NCBI RefSeq assembly: GCF_900177275.1
Contig: NZ_FXAG01000001.1
Location: forward strand, 124,001 to 188,000
Direction: 5' to 3'
Length of the DNA: 64,000 bases
Source: Pseudogulbenkiania subflava DSM 22618
GTDB lineage: Bacteria; Pseudomonadota; Gammaproteobacteria; Burkholderiales; Chromobacteriaceae
In this document: one piece after another, positions 16,174 to 25,360 of the stretch
Layout of the letters: each line of letters opens with the position of its first letter
How positions within the stretch are numbered: the first letter of the stretch is position 1
The notes under the pieces: generated by a model
Database searches by the model: none
Told to the model about the DNA's origin: nothing
The model's input: only the letters and a program-made list of their open reading frames with translations
Position numbers and translations under genes: made by a program

Positions 16174-17794
16174 AGTGCTTGATGATGTACAGGTCCTTGC
16201 TGCGATAACGGTCCATCGGGTTCTTGGTGGAGTAGCCGCCAACGTAGGACTTGACCAGGCGCGGCACGGTGTACTGCAGCAGAGGCAGCGCCGGGTAGTC
16301 GTCCATGATCAGTTTGGTGGCCTGGGTCAGGAACTGCTTGCGCTTGGCCGGGTCGAGCGACTGGTTGCCCTGCTTGATCAGCTCTTCAGCCTTCGGGTTG
16401 CAGTTGAAGTTGTCGTTCTGGTCATTGCCGCACTGCACCAGGGCGAGGAAGGTGGTGGCGTCGTTGTAATCGGCCACCCAGCCGTTACGGCCGATCTGGT
16501 ACTCGCCGTCATGACGCTTCTTCAGCAGCACCTTGAATTCCATGCTCTCCATGTCGGTGTTCAGGCCGAGCTTGGTCTTCCACTCCGAGGCGGCGAAGAT
16601 CGCCATCTTCTTGTGGTATTCACTGGTGTTGTAGGCGAACTTGACCTTGGCGCCCGGCTGCACGCCGGCTTCGGCCAACAGCTTCTTGGCTTCGGCCACG
16701 CGCTTGGCCATCGGCCAGCCAGCCCAGTCGTAGCTGGTCACGTCGGCGCCGGCGGTGCCCTTGACGATCACGCTGTAAGCCGGGGCCTGACCGTCGGCAG
16801 TGATCTTCTTGGACAGGATGTCGCGGTCGATCACCATCGACAGCGCCTTGCGCACGCGCACGTCCTTCAGCAGCGGGTCCTTGTTGTTGAAGCCGTAGTA
16901 GCGCAGGCCGAGCATCGGCGCGTTGCGGATGTCCTTCGGGTATTCGGCCTTGTACTTGTCGTAGGTACCCGGCGGCAGCTGGTACACCCAGTCGTTCTCG
17001 CCGGACTGGAACAGCTTCACGTCGGCGAAGCCGTCTTCCACCGGCAGATAGGTCACCTTGTTCAACTGGACGTTCTTGACGTCCCAGTATTGCGGGTTCT
17101 TTTCCAGCACGATCTTGCTGTTGACCTGCCAGTCCTTCAGCATGAAGGCGCCGTTGCTGACCAGCTTGCCCGGCTTGGTCCAGTCCTTGCCGAACTTCTC
17201 GATGGCGGCCTTGGGCTGCGGGCCGAGCTGGTTGTTGGACACCAGCTCCGCCATGAAGGCCACCGGGTACGGTGTCTTGATCTCGAGGGTGTACTTGTCC
17301 AGCGCCTTCACGCCGACCTCGCTGGTCGGCTTCTTGCCCTCGGCAGCTTCCTTGCCGTTGAGCAGGAAGATGCCGTAGGTGGTGGCGTACGGGGAGGCGG
17401 TCTTGGGATCGAGGAAACGACGGATGCCATACACGAAGTCGTCAGCGGTCACTGGGGAGCCGTCTGACCATTTGGCGTTCTTGCGCAGGCTGAACACCCA
17501 GGTGGTCGGGTCCTTCTGCTTCCACGATTCGGCCACGCCCGGCATCACCTTGCCATCGGCGTCGGTAGCGGTCAGGCCCTCGAACAGGTCGCGGGTCAGG
17601 TTATTGGCACCGACCGATTCGGCCAGCGCCGGGTCCAGCGACTCGGTCTCGGAACCGTTGTTGCGCACCAGTTCCTGTTTGGCGTCCAGTTGCACCCCAG
17701 CCGGCACCTTGGCCGCCAGCGCCACACCCGATACACCGACCAGTGCCAGCGATACCGATACCGACATGGCGTGAAGCATCATCGTTTTTCTCAT
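16172..17794 (-). CDS. oppA: Periplasmic oligopeptide-binding protein
   Basis: A 540-residue SBP_bac_5 protein with a signal peptide (about 1-27, SGVALAAKVPAG). It has family blocks TESLDPALAESVGANNLTRD, GVAESWKQKDPTTWVFSLRK and PVTADDFVYGIRRFLDP, and ends in MDRYRSKDLYIIKH, very like OppA/MppA of enterobacteria. It binds peptides and delivers them to OppBC. AGGAG lies upstream of the ATG. It is expressed as the first gene of the opp set. Its stop codon coincides with the end of a palindromic element. The 9-base core of the dispersed motif occurs at 16670-16678. Confidence 0.94.
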   Translation of the reverse strand: MRKTMMLHAMSVSVSLALVGVSGVALAAKVPAGVQLDAKQELVRNNGSETESLDPALAESVGANNLTRDLFEGLTATDADGKVMPGVAESWKQKDPTTWVFSLRKNAKWSDGSPVTADDFVYGIRRFLDPKTASPYATTYGIFLLNGKEAAEGKKPTSEVGVKALDKYTLEIKTPYPVAFMAELVSNNQLGPQPKAAIEKFGKDWTKPGKLVSNGAFMLKDWQVNSKIVLEKNPQYWDVKNVQLNKVTYLPVEDGFADVKLFQSGENDWVYQLPPGTYDKYKAEYPKDIRNAPMLGLRYYGFNNKDPLLKDVRVRKALSMVIDRDILSKKITADGQAPAYSVIVKGTAGADVTSYDWAGWPMAKRVAEAKKLLAEAGVQPGAKVKFAYNTSEYHKKMAIFAASEWKTKLGLNTDMESMEFKVLLKKRHDGEYQIGRNGWVADYNDATTFLALVQCGNDQNDNFNCNPKAEELIKQGNQSLDPAKRKQFLTQATKLIMDDYPALPLLQYTVPRLVKSYVGGYSTKNPMDRYRSKDLYIIKH

Positions 17795-18016
17795 GCACTA
17801 TTTCTCCTGTTGTCGCCCCGTAACGAGCGGGCTGTGGATCGCGTTGCCGTTTATCGCACTGCATGCGAATGGCCGGCTATTACGCCCCGGGGTGCTGGAA
17901 TATCGAACCCACCCTCGAATTGGTTGCCGGAGTATTTCACAGATTTTTCATCACATCTACTCAGAAAAAAGCAATTTCTATGTTCATTTGTTATAAGCAA
18001 AAATACGCCGATTTCC

Positions 18017-18044
18017 TTCAATTTAAATTGAATAGCTCATTCAA
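18017..18044. promoter_or_regulatory. Overlapping palindromes upstream of oppA
   Basis: A perfect 16-bp palindrome TTCAATTTAAATTGAA (18017-18032) overlaps a second perfect inverted repeat, TTGAAT-N5-ATTCAA (18028-18044). Both are in the AT-rich part of the 304-base gap between the RND permease gene and oppA, about 230 bases upstream of oppA. They look like operator sites. The rest of the gap shows no gene and I could not fix a promoter with confidence. Confidence 0.4.
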
Positions 18045-18098
18045 TATCAACTGTTTGCATGATCAATCGGGGAGGGGAAGCGAGCTTGATGGGCAACT

Positions 18099-21000
18099 TC
18101 AATGGCGCAGCCCGTGCCGCTCCAGCAACAGGTAGCCGCAGGGAATGATCAACAGCGTCAGGACCGTGGAGAAGATCAGCCCGCCGATCACCGCCACCGC
18201 CAGCGGACCGTTGGTTTCCGCCCCGGCGGAGAGGCCGAACGCGGCAGGCAGCATCGCCAGGATCACGGTAAGCGTGGTCATCAGCACCGGGCGCAGCCGG
18301 ATCGGACAGCTCACGCGCAGGGCCTCGTCCACGGTCAGCCCCTGCACGTGGTACTGGTTGGTGATGTCCACCAGCAGGATGCCGTTCTTGGCCACCAGTC
18401 CGATCAGCAGCACCAGCCCGATCACCGAGTAGACGTTGAGGGTCTGCCCCGTCAGCCACAGCGCCAAGAGGCCGCCCACCAGCGCCAGCGGCTCGGCCAG
18501 CATGATCAAGGCGGGCTGGCGGAAGCTGTTGAACTGGGCGGCGAGGACCAGGTAGAGCATCAGCGACGCCAGCACGAACACCGCCACCAGCTCGCCGCCG
18601 GTGCGGTCGAGTTCGCGCGCCTCGTCGAGGAACTCGATGCGGTAGCCCGGCGGCAGAAACCTTGCCGCCTCGCGCCGCACCACTTGCATGGCGTCGGCCA
18701 GCGGCAGATCGGGCGAGCTGGTCAGCCCCACCGAGTACATTTGTCCCATGCGGCTGATCTGGGTCGGGCCGAGACGGTGCTGCACCTGCGCCACGCTGGA
18801 GAGCGGCACCAGCGTGCCGCTGGCGTTGCGCAGATACACCGCCTCCAGATCCTGCGGTCGGCTCAAGGCATAGTCCGCGGCCTGCAGCCGCACCTCGTAG
18901 CGCTCGCCGTCGCCATCGGAGAAATTGCCGATCTTGGCACTGCTGGTGAGCAGGTTGAGCGCATCCAGCAGGTCGGCCGTAGACAGCCCGGCGCGCGCCG
19001 CCGCCTCGCGCCGCACCGCCAGCGTCAGCTTCGGCAGGCGGTTTTCGGCACGGCGGTCGAAGCTGCCGAGCGCCGGGTAGCGCGCCAGGTGGTTGGCGAA
19101 GTCGTCCGCCAGCCGCCCGACCTGGTCCAGGTTCGGCCCCACCACGTTGAACTTGAACTGGCCGCCGCTGCTCTCGCCGGCGCGCGGGTAGGGATAGGCG
19201 GTGACCTTGACCCCCGGCACACTGCGCGCCGTCTTGCGCGCCGCCTTCATCACCGCGTCCTGGCTGCGCCGCCGTTCGGCGCGCGGCTTGAGCCTGACCA
19301 CCATGCGCGTATCGTAGGCGTTGCGCCCGCTGAAGCCGCCGACCACCGCCAGCACCGCGTCCACTTCGGGAATCTGGGCCAGTTTTTTCTCGATCAGGCG
19401 GGTACGGTCGTCGTTGTACGCCAGGCTCGCGCCGACCGGGACCTTCACCGACATCTGGAAGCGCCCTTCATCCTCCTTGGGGTAGAACTCGACCTTGAGC
19501 TGGCTCAGCGAGGTCAGCCCGGCCACCACCAGCAGCATGGCGGCGACGAGCACGCTCCAGGGGTGATGCAGCGTCCACGACAGCATCACCTTGTAGACCC
19601 GCTCCAGGCTCTCGAACACCTGCTCGAAACCGCGGAAGACCCGACCGTGGCGCGGCTGGGCCTTGAGAAAGCGCGAACACAACATCGGCGTCAGCGTCAC
19701 CGCCACCAGCAGCGACACCAGCACCCCGCACGACACCACCACGGCGAAGGTATTGAACAGGCGGCCGACGGTGCTCGACAGGAACACCACCGGCAGAAAG
19801 ATCGCCACCAGCGCCAGGGTTGCCGCCACCACCGCGAACACCACCTCGCGCGCGCCATGGATCGCCGCCGGCACCGGGTCCTCGCCGTTTTCCTCGCGGC
19901 GGTGGATCGCCTCCAGCACGACGATGGCGTCGTCCACCACCACCCCGATCAGGAGCAGCAGCGCCAGCAGCGAAATGGCGTTGAAGGTATAGCCGAGGAA
20001 ATACATCACCGCGGCGGCGCCCAGCAGCGACACCGGGATCGCCAGCGCCACGATCAGCGTGGCGCGCCAGTTGCGCAGGAACATCCACACCACCAGCGCC
20101 GCCAGCAGCGTGCCTTCCAGCAGGTGCTCCTGCAGCGCGCGCACCATCTCGCGGATGAAGTCGGCCGAGTTGCCGGCGATATCGAGCCGCAGCCCGGGCG
20201 GCAGCGTCGGCCGGATCTGGGTGTCGAGCCGCTTCAGCACCGCATCGACGATGGCCACGGTATTGGTGTTGGGGATGCGCACGATGCCGATGGTGACGCA
20301 AGGTTGCCCCTTGAAACGGCTCAGGGCCCGCACGTCGGCCTCGCCGTCGATCACCCGCGCCACCTCGCCCAGCTTGACCGGCGCCTGGCCGTACCAGCCG
20401 ATCACCAGCCCCTTGAGCGCCGACACGCTGTGAAACTCCTGGTCGAGGTCGACCAGGTATTCGCGCGGGCCGTCGGTGAGGTAGCCGCCGGCTTCCTGGC
20501 GGTGCTCACGCGCGAAGGCGGTCTGCACCTCCTTGGCGGTCAGCTTGTAGGCGGCCAGCTGCACCGGGTCGAGCTCGACCCGGATCACCCGCTCGCCCCG
20601 CCCGCGGATGCCGACCTCGCCGACGCCGTCGATGGTTTCCAGTTGCTTCTTCAGCACGTTGTTGGCGAACAGATAGAGCTCGCGCTCGGTGCGGTTGCCG
20701 GTCAGCGCCAGGAACAGGATCGGCGAGGCGTTGTCGTCGGTCTTGCTGATCACCGGCGATTCCGCCTGTTCGGGCAGGCTGCGCCGCACCTGCTCGATCT
20801 TGCTCTGCACCTCGGCGAAGGCGACGTTGATGTCCTTGTCGAGATCGAACAGGATGGTCACCGAGGAACGCCCGGTGTAGGACGTGGAATCGAGAATATC
20901 GACCCCCGGTATGCCGTTGACTGCGGCCTCGATGACCTGGGTCACGCTCTGATCGATCACCTCCGGCGAGGCACCGGGCAGGCGGGTGCTCACGGTCAGC

Positions 21001-21131
21001 ACCGGCTGCTCGATCGCCGGGTAGCGGTCCACCCCGATGCGCTGGTAGGCCACCACGCCGAACAGCACTACCACTGCCGACAGCACGAAGGCCAGCACAT
21101 GGCGCCGCACGAACAGTTCGATCAGACGCAC
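18099..21131 (-). CDS. RND efflux permease, HAE-1 family
   Basis: A 1010-residue inner-membrane proton antiporter with the AcrB/MexB-type layout of twelve membrane segments and two large periplasmic loops. The N-terminus is MRLIELFVRRHVLAFVLSAV, and an early block YPAIEQPVLTVSTRLPGAS follows. The TM4 motif GVVVDDAIVVLEAIHRR contains the paired Asp used in proton relay. It most resembles the HAE-1 subgroup that pairs with lipoprotein adaptors. It lies six bases after the adaptor gene, so they are one operon. No outer-membrane channel gene is next to it, so it presumably uses a TolC/OprM homologue encoded elsewhere. The substrate is unknown. Confidence 0.92.
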   Translation of the reverse strand: MRLIELFVRRHVLAFVLSAVVVLFGVVAYQRIGVDRYPAIEQPVLTVSTRLPGASPEVIDQSVTQVIEAAVNGIPGVDILDSTSYTGRSSVTILFDLDKDINVAFAEVQSKIEQVRRSLPEQAESPVISKTDDNASPILFLALTGNRTERELYLFANNVLKKQLETIDGVGEVGIRGRGERVIRVELDPVQLAAYKLTAKEVQTAFAREHRQEAGGYLTDGPREYLVDLDQEFHSVSALKGLVIGWYGQAPVKLGEVARVIDGEADVRALSRFKGQPCVTIGIVRIPNTNTVAIVDAVLKRLDTQIRPTLPPGLRLDIAGNSADFIREMVRALQEHLLEGTLLAALVVWMFLRNWRATLIVALAIPVSLLGAAAVMYFLGYTFNAISLLALLLLIGVVVDDAIVVLEAIHRREENGEDPVPAAIHGAREVVFAVVAATLALVAIFLPVVFLSSTVGRLFNTFAVVVSCGVLVSLLVAVTLTPMLCSRFLKAQPRHGRVFRGFEQVFESLERVYKVMLSWTLHHPWSVLVAAMLLVVAGLTSLSQLKVEFYPKEDEGRFQMSVKVPVGASLAYNDDRTRLIEKKLAQIPEVDAVLAVVGGFSGRNAYDTRMVVRLKPRAERRRSQDAVMKAARKTARSVPGVKVTAYPYPRAGESSGGQFKFNVVGPNLDQVGRLADDFANHLARYPALGSFDRRAENRLPKLTLAVRREAAARAGLSTADLLDALNLLTSSAKIGNFSDGDGERYEVRLQAADYALSRPQDLEAVYLRNASGTLVPLSSVAQVQHRLGPTQISRMGQMYSVGLTSSPDLPLADAMQVVRREAARFLPPGYRIEFLDEARELDRTGGELVAVFVLASLMLYLVLAAQFNSFRQPALIMLAEPLALVGGLLALWLTGQTLNVYSVIGLVLLIGLVAKNGILLVDITNQYHVQGLTVDEALRVSCPIRLRPVLMTTLTVILAMLPAAFGLSAGAETNGPLAVAVIGGLIFSTVLTLLIIPCGYLLLERHGLRH

Positions 21132-21136
21132 CTGGC

Positions 21137-22231
21137 TTACCCTCCGCCCGAGGCCGGCGCTTGGCCGTCAGCCGTGCCCGTCGGCTTGACGCGGGCCTTG
21201 TCGCTCAGGAAGCCGGCGCCGTCCACCGCCACCGTCTCCCCCGCTTTGAGGCCGGAGACGATCTCGACCCAGTCGCCGGCTTGCAGCCCGGTGGCGACGG
21301 CCCGTTCACGCGCCTTGCCCTTCTGCACCACGTACACCACCGACCCCTTGGGGCGCTCGACCAGCGCCGGCAGCGGCACCGCCAGCGCGGTTTTTTCGGC
21401 CAACGTCAGCTCGCCGTCGAGGGCATCGCCGACACGCCACGCGGTGTCGCTCGGCAAGGGCGCGTACGCGACGCGGGCCCGGCTGGCGACGTCGAAGCCG
21501 GCGCGCACCTCGCTCAGCCTGACCTCGCGCTGCCGCGTGCCATCGCTCAGGCGCAATGCCTGCCCGGGCTGCAAGCGCTGGCCGGCTTCGCCGCCGACCG
21601 CCAGCCGGACGCGGCGTGCGCCGCTGGCATTGATGCGGAACAAGACCTTGCCGACGCCGACAAAATCGCCGACGTTGACCAGGCGCGCCTCCAGTTGCCC
21701 GGAGAGCGGCGCCACGATCACCGCCTTGCCGGCATCGCGCGCCTTGATCGCGGCGGCCGCCTCGGCCGCGGCCAGCTGCTGCTGCAGCGCCGCCAGCGCC
21801 GACGACGACGACTCCATCGCCGACGGCGAGATGAAGCCGCGCTCGACCAGCATGCTGTCGCGCTTGACCTGCGACATCTGCTGCATCACCAGCGCCTGCA
21901 GGCGTTCGACCTCGGCATTGGCCATGCGCCGGGCATCGACGAGATTGGCGGCATCGAGCCGCGCCAGCGGCTGGCCGGCCGTCACCGCCTGCCCTTCCTC
22001 CACCAGCACCGCGGTGACCTGCCCGCTGACCTCGGCCGCCACTTCCGGCGCCACCGCGGCCTCGACTTCGGCATACACGCGCAGCGTCTCGTCCAGTTCG
22101 CGCGGCACCACCGTCAGCGTACTAATGTTGAGCGCCGGTTTGTCGCCGTCGCCCGCTGCCTTGCCCGCCGGCTCCCGACCGCATGCAGCGGCCAGCAGCA
22201 AGGCCAGCGCCATATAAACCCGAACGCGCAT
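21137..22231 (-). CDS. RND efflux periplasmic adaptor (membrane fusion) lipoprotein
   Basis: A 364-residue adaptor with a lipobox signal (ALALLLAAAC, Cys17 as the lipidation site), so it is anchored in the inner membrane by lipid. The HlyD/RND-adaptor fold is seen in VAAEVSGQVTAVLVEEGQAV (lipoyl half), a helical hairpin with MANAEVERLQALVMQQ and SALAALQQQLAAAEAAA, then VAPLSGQLEARLVNVGDFV (second lipoyl half). A beta-barrel and membrane-proximal domain follow. First gene of the efflux operon. A role in drug or metabolite export is inferred from the family. Confidence 0.9.
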   Translation of the reverse strand: MRVRVYMALALLLAAACGREPAGKAAGDGDKPALNISTLTVVPRELDETLRVYAEVEAAVAPEVAAEVSGQVTAVLVEEGQAVTAGQPLARLDAANLVDARRMANAEVERLQALVMQQMSQVKRDSMLVERGFISPSAMESSSSALAALQQQLAAAEAAAAIKARDAGKAVIVAPLSGQLEARLVNVGDFVGVGKVLFRINASGARRVRLAVGGEAGQRLQPGQALRLSDGTRQREVRLSEVRAGFDVASRARVAYAPLPSDTAWRVGDALDGELTLAEKTALAVPLPALVERPKGSVVYVVQKGKARERAVATGLQAGDWVEIVSGLKAGETVAVDGAGFLSDKARVKPTGTADGQAPASGGG

Positions 22232-22310
22232 CGTGAATGCTCACCCCGCGTGATTTGCCGGTATTGATAAGCACAGTATGGTTCATTTCGGCCGCACTCG
22301 TGACAGGCAT

Positions 22311-22337
22311 AAAAAAAACCCGGACAAGTCCGGGTTT
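22311..22337 (-). terminator. Intrinsic terminator of pyrC
   Basis: On the minus strand AACCCGGA-CTTG-TCCGGGTT is followed by a run of eight T. It stops pyrC transcription and lies directly after the 85-bp structured element. Confidence 0.85.
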
Positions 22338-22338
22338 C

Positions 22339-22423
22339 AGGCTGCTGACAAAGGGCTTTGATGCGTTGTTACAGGACCCGGCAAAGCCGGGCCTCTCCAT
22401 CACGGTTGTTGATTCCGCAGCCT
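22339..22423 (-). ncRNA. 85-bp structured 3'-UTR element, copy 2 (pyrC)
   Basis: On the minus strand it reads AGGCTGCGGAATCAACAAC at the start, the same central hairpin CCCGGC-TTT-GCCGGG, and TTTGTCAGCAGCCT at the end. It has the same length and closing stem as the tcdA copy at 6123-6207. It lies between pyrC and its terminator. The remaining gap to the pyrC stop (22424-22538) contains a further hairpin (CCCTTG-CCCTG-CAAGGG) and no gene. Confidence 0.5.
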
Positions 22424-22538
22424 CCCAATCCATTCCCAATCCCTCGCTGAGCCAATCGAAGATTGGCACGCAGTCCGCCCTTGCCCTGCAAGGGAGCCTC
22501 GCTACGCTCAAAAGGGACTATCAACAGGGGACAAACGC

Positions 22539-23567
22539 TCAGAGCAGCTTCCAGCCGATGCTCTCGCCGGCACGCAGCGGCACCAGCTCCTGATCGCCGT
22601 AAGGCAGGGTGGCGGGCACGGTCCAGCTCTCCTTCACCAGCGTGATGGTGCCGGCGTTGCGCGGCAGGCCGTAGAACGCCGGGCCGTGGAAGCTGGCGAA
22701 GCCCTCCAGCTTGTCCAGCGCATCGGCTGCCTCGAAGGCCTCGGCGTAGAGCTCGATGGCGGCGTTGGCGGTGTACATGCCGGCGCAGCCGCAGCTGTTC
22801 TCCTTGGTGTGGCGGGCGTGCGGCGCGCTGTCGGTGCCGAGGAAGAACTTGGTGCTGCCCGAGGTCGCCGCCTTGACCAGCGCCTGGCGATGCAGCTCGC
22901 GCTTCAGTACCGGCAGACAGTAGTGATGCGGACGGATGCCGCCAACGAAAATGGCGTTGCGGTTCATCAGCAGATGATGCGCGGTGATGGTGGCGGCGAC
23001 GTTGGCCGGCGCGGCGGCGACGTACTCGGCGGCGTCCTGGGTGGTGATGTGCTCGAACACCACCTTCAGTTCAGGCAGGCGCGCCAACAGCGGCTGGAAC
23101 ACGCGCTCGATGAACACCGCCTCGCGGTCGAACACGTCCACCGCCGGGTCGGTGACTTCACCGTGCACCAAAAGCGGCAGGCCGATCTCGGCCATCGCCT
23201 CGAGCGCCGGCATGGCCTTGTCGATGCTGGTGACGCCGGCATCGGAGTTGGTGGTGGCGCCGGCCGGGTACAGCTTGACGCCGTGCACGAAACCGCTGGC
23301 CTTGGCCTTCTTCACTTCCTCGGCCGAGGTGTTGTCGGTCAGGTACAGCGTCATCAGCGGCTCGAAGGCGCTGCCGGCCGGGCGCGCGGCAAGCACGCGC
23401 TCGCGGTAGGCGGCGGCGGCCTCCACCGTGGTCACCGGCGGCTTGAGGTTGGGCATGATGATGGCGCGGCCCATCTGGCGACAGGTATCGGGCAGCACCG
23501 CCGCCAGCGCGGCGTCGTCGCGTACGTGCAGGTGCCAGTCATCGGGGCGGGTCAGGGTCAGCTTCAC
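22539..23567 (-). CDS. pyrC: Dihydroorotase (class II)
   Basis: A 342-residue zinc amidohydrolase that cyclises N-carbamoyl-L-aspartate to dihydroorotate in pyrimidine synthesis. The N-terminal metal motif DWHLHVRDD (about 8-16), the carboxylated-lysine region [14 protein letters not shown] (about 94-107), VHGEVTD (His ligand), the His in VFEHITT and LGTDSAPH with the catalytic Asp are all present, as in E. coli PyrC. It ends with [11 protein letters not shown]. Stand-alone gene; the next gene upstream is tusA on the same strand about 100 bases away. Confidence 0.95.
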   Translation of the reverse strand: MKLTLTRPDDWHLHVRDDAALAAVLPDTCRQMGRAIIMPNLKPPVTTVEAAAAYRERVLAARPAGSAFEPLMTLYLTDNTSAEEVKKAKASGFVHGVKLYPAGATTNSDAGVTSIDKAMPALEAMAEIGLPLLVHGEVTDPAVDVFDREAVFIERVFQPLLARLPELKVVFEHITTQDAAEYVAAAPANVAATITAHHLLMNRNAIFVGGIRPHHYCLPVLKRELHRQALVKAATSGSTKFFLGTDSAPHARHTKENSCGCAGMYTANAAIELYAEAFEAADALDKLEGFASFHGPAFYGLPRNAGTITLVKESWTVPATLPYGDQELVPLRAGESIGWKLL

Positions 23568-23669
23568 GGGCAGGTCTTTCTCGGTCGGGTCCGGCCTTCT
23601 CGGGCACCGGACGCGGGTGGTTCAGGGTGTCGACTTGGCGTTATGGTATGACACTTACGCCAGACACGC

Positions 23670-23900
23670 TTACTTGCGGCGGATCACCATGCGGAACTTG
23701 CCTTCCGCCGTGGTTTCCGAAGCCAGCAGCGCATTGCCGGTCTGGCGACAGAACGCCTCGAAGTCCTTCGGCGCCCCGGGATCGGTGGCGATCACTTCCA
23801 GCACCGTACCGCTGTCCATCTCGGCCAGGGCTTTCTTCGAGCGCAGGATGGGGAGCGGACAATTCAGTCCGGAAAGGTCGATCAGTCTGTCTGGCTGCAT
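23670..23900 (-). CDS. tusA: TusA/SirA-like sulfur carrier protein
   Basis: A 76-residue protein with the TusA signature LIDLSGLNCPLPILRSKKAL; Cys14 in CPxP is the persulfide-carrying residue. It then has the usual GTVLEVIATDPGAPKDFEAFC block. TusA relays sulfur from IscS to TusD/MnmA for tRNA 2-thiouridine or to other acceptors. It is not beside tusBCD here, so it could be a general sulfur carrier paralogue. The start at 23900 gives the standard family length. Confidence 0.88.
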   Translation of the reverse strand: MQPDRLIDLSGLNCPLPILRSKKALAEMDSGTVLEVIATDPGAPKDFEAFCRQTGNALLASETTAEGKFRMVIRRK

Positions 23901-24028
23901 AGCGGCTTCTCCGCGCCATTCACGTTACAATAATCCGCTTATTTTACGCCGTGTTGGGCACGGCCCCAAGCCTGGTTCCGCCTTGAGCCAGCGCTTCGGC
24001 CCCGCGCCCGCCGCTCCGGATTCTCGCC

Positions 24029-24808
24029 ATGTGCCTGATCGCCTTCGCCTACAAGACCGCCGCCCTCGGCCCGCTGGTGCTGCTCGCCAACCGTGACGAA
24101 TACTACGCGCGCCCGTCCGCGCCGCTCGACTGGTGGGCACCGGAACATCCGGACACGCTGGGCGGACGCGATCTGCAGGCGGGAGGCAGCTGGCTGGCGC
24201 TCGACAAGCGCGGCCGCTTCGCCGCCATCACCAATATCCGCGAGGGCCTGGCACGCCGCGGCGAGCGTACGCGGGGTGAGCTGGTAGCACGCTTCGTCAC
24301 CGGCGAGGACAGCGCGCTGGCGTTCGCCGCCTGGCTCAAGGCCGAGCACGGCCGCTACGCCCCGTTCAACTTGCTGTTCGGCCAGCTCGACGACCTCTAC
24401 CATTTCCACAGCCGCGGCGCGCGCCTCACCCGTCTCACCCCGGGCATCCACACCCTGTCCAACGCCACGCTGGACACGCCATGGCCCAAGGCGCAAAGGT
24501 TGGCCGAAGCCCTGCGCGGCCTGGCCCGCCCGCCATCCGAGGCCGAGGCCTTCCACTGGCTGGCCGACGACCATATGCCGCCGGTGGAGCAGTTGCCCAA
24601 CAGCGGGGTCGGGCTGGCCATGGAAAAGCGGCTCGCCCCGATCTTCATCCATGGCCGCGACTACGGCACGCGCAGCTCCATGCTGTTGACCGTGGCAGGG
24701 CGCGGCGATGTACACTTTTCGGAATTGACCTGGAGCATGGCCGGCCGCGAGGCCGGACGACGGCACTACAGCCTGCGCCCGCTCCAGTCCCCCAGGAGAC
24801 CCCTTTGA
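24029..24808 (+). CDS. NRDE family (TANGO2-like) protein
   Basis: A 259-residue protein beginning MCLIAFAYKT and containing the namesake LLANRDEYYARPSAP block. A tryptophan-rich WWAPEHPDTLGGRDLQAGG segment and ITNIREG follow, characteristic of NRDE/TANGO2. Cys2 at the N-terminus is the expected nucleophile of an Ntn-hydrolase-like fold. In eukaryotes TANGO2 is linked to haem or lipid handling; the bacterial role is not established. Its stop TGA overlaps the TTG start of the next gene. It carries the 12-mer at 24497-24508, read as Arg-Leu-Ala-Glu. Confidence 0.88.
   Translation: MCLIAFAYKTAALGPLVLLANRDEYYARPSAPLDWWAPEHPDTLGGRDLQAGGSWLALDKRGRFAAITNIREGLARRGERTRGELVARFVTGEDSALAFAAWLKAEHGRYAPFNLLFGQLDDLYHFHSRGARLTRLTPGIHTLSNATLDTPWPKAQRLAEALRGLARPPSEAEAFHWLADDHMPPVEQLPNSGVGLAMEKRLAPIFIHGRDYGTRSSMLLTVAGRGDVHFSELTWSMAGREAGRRHYSLRPLQSPRRPL
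24497..24508 (+). repeat. AGGTTGGCCGAA dispersed 12-mer, copy 3
   Basis: Exact copy inside the NRDE gene, in frame as Arg-Leu-Ala-Glu (AQRLAEA). Confidence 0.75.
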
Positions 24809-25320
24809 AACGATTGATCACGTTGCTGGCGCTGAGCGCCGGCACGCTCGCTGCCAGCGCTCATGCCGGCGACAACAAACGCTCGTATTCCACCTACGCC
24901 TTCGACGACGAAAAACCGTGGGAGGAAGGGAGCTACACCCTGCCCGCCTACCCGGCCGACGCCGACTGGGTCGGTTTCTTCGTGCACCACACGCTGCAAA
25001 ACCAGTACTTCGTCGATGCCAAGAGCGTGAGCGTGGCGGATGGGCAACTGGTGCGCTACGTCGTCAAGGTGGTGAGCCCATCCGGCGCAGTCAACCTCAG
25101 CGCGGAAGGCCTGCAATGCCGGCAGAAGCAGGTTCGCAGCTACGCCTTCGGCGACACCATCAACAAGCGCTGGATCGAATCGATGAAACCGGTATGGCGC
25201 AACATCGAATACGGCGACTTGCTGCACCGCCGCCTGCACGAAAACCTGTGCCAGGACAACTGGGCGCCCAAAACGACCGAGGAAGCGGTGGCCTTGATGC
25301 GCAAGGCGCCGTGGCGTTGA
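24805..25320 (+). CDS. CNP1-like family secreted protein
   Basis: A 171-residue protein with a signal peptide (KRLITLLALSAGTLAASAHA). It matches the CNP1-like family found mainly in betaproteobacteria: YSTYAFDDEKPWEEG, then YPADADWVGFFVHH and QYFVDAKSVSVADGQLVRYV. Two cysteines (LQCRQK and NLCQDN) may form a disulphide. The start is taken as TTG at 24805 because AGGAG lies six bases upstream and it overlaps the NRDE stop (TTGA), giving tight coupling. The function of the family is not known to me. Confidence 0.82.
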   Translation: MKRLITLLALSAGTLAASAHAGDNKRSYSTYAFDDEKPWEEGSYTLPAYPADADWVGFFVHHTLQNQYFVDAKSVSVADGQLVRYVVKVVSPSGAVNLSAEGLQCRQKQVRSYAFGDTINKRWIESMKPVWRNIEYGDLLHRRLHENLCQDNWAPKTTEEAVALMRKAPWR

Positions 25321-25360
25321 GACGGCCAACCACATGACAGCACGCTGAAAAACCGGCAGC

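Noticed and set aside
18102-22217. Plus-strand open frame of 1371 codons
   Set aside because: It lies exactly opposite the RND permease and adaptor genes, is rich in His, Arg and Gln as antisense frames of GC-rich genes are, and has no family signature.
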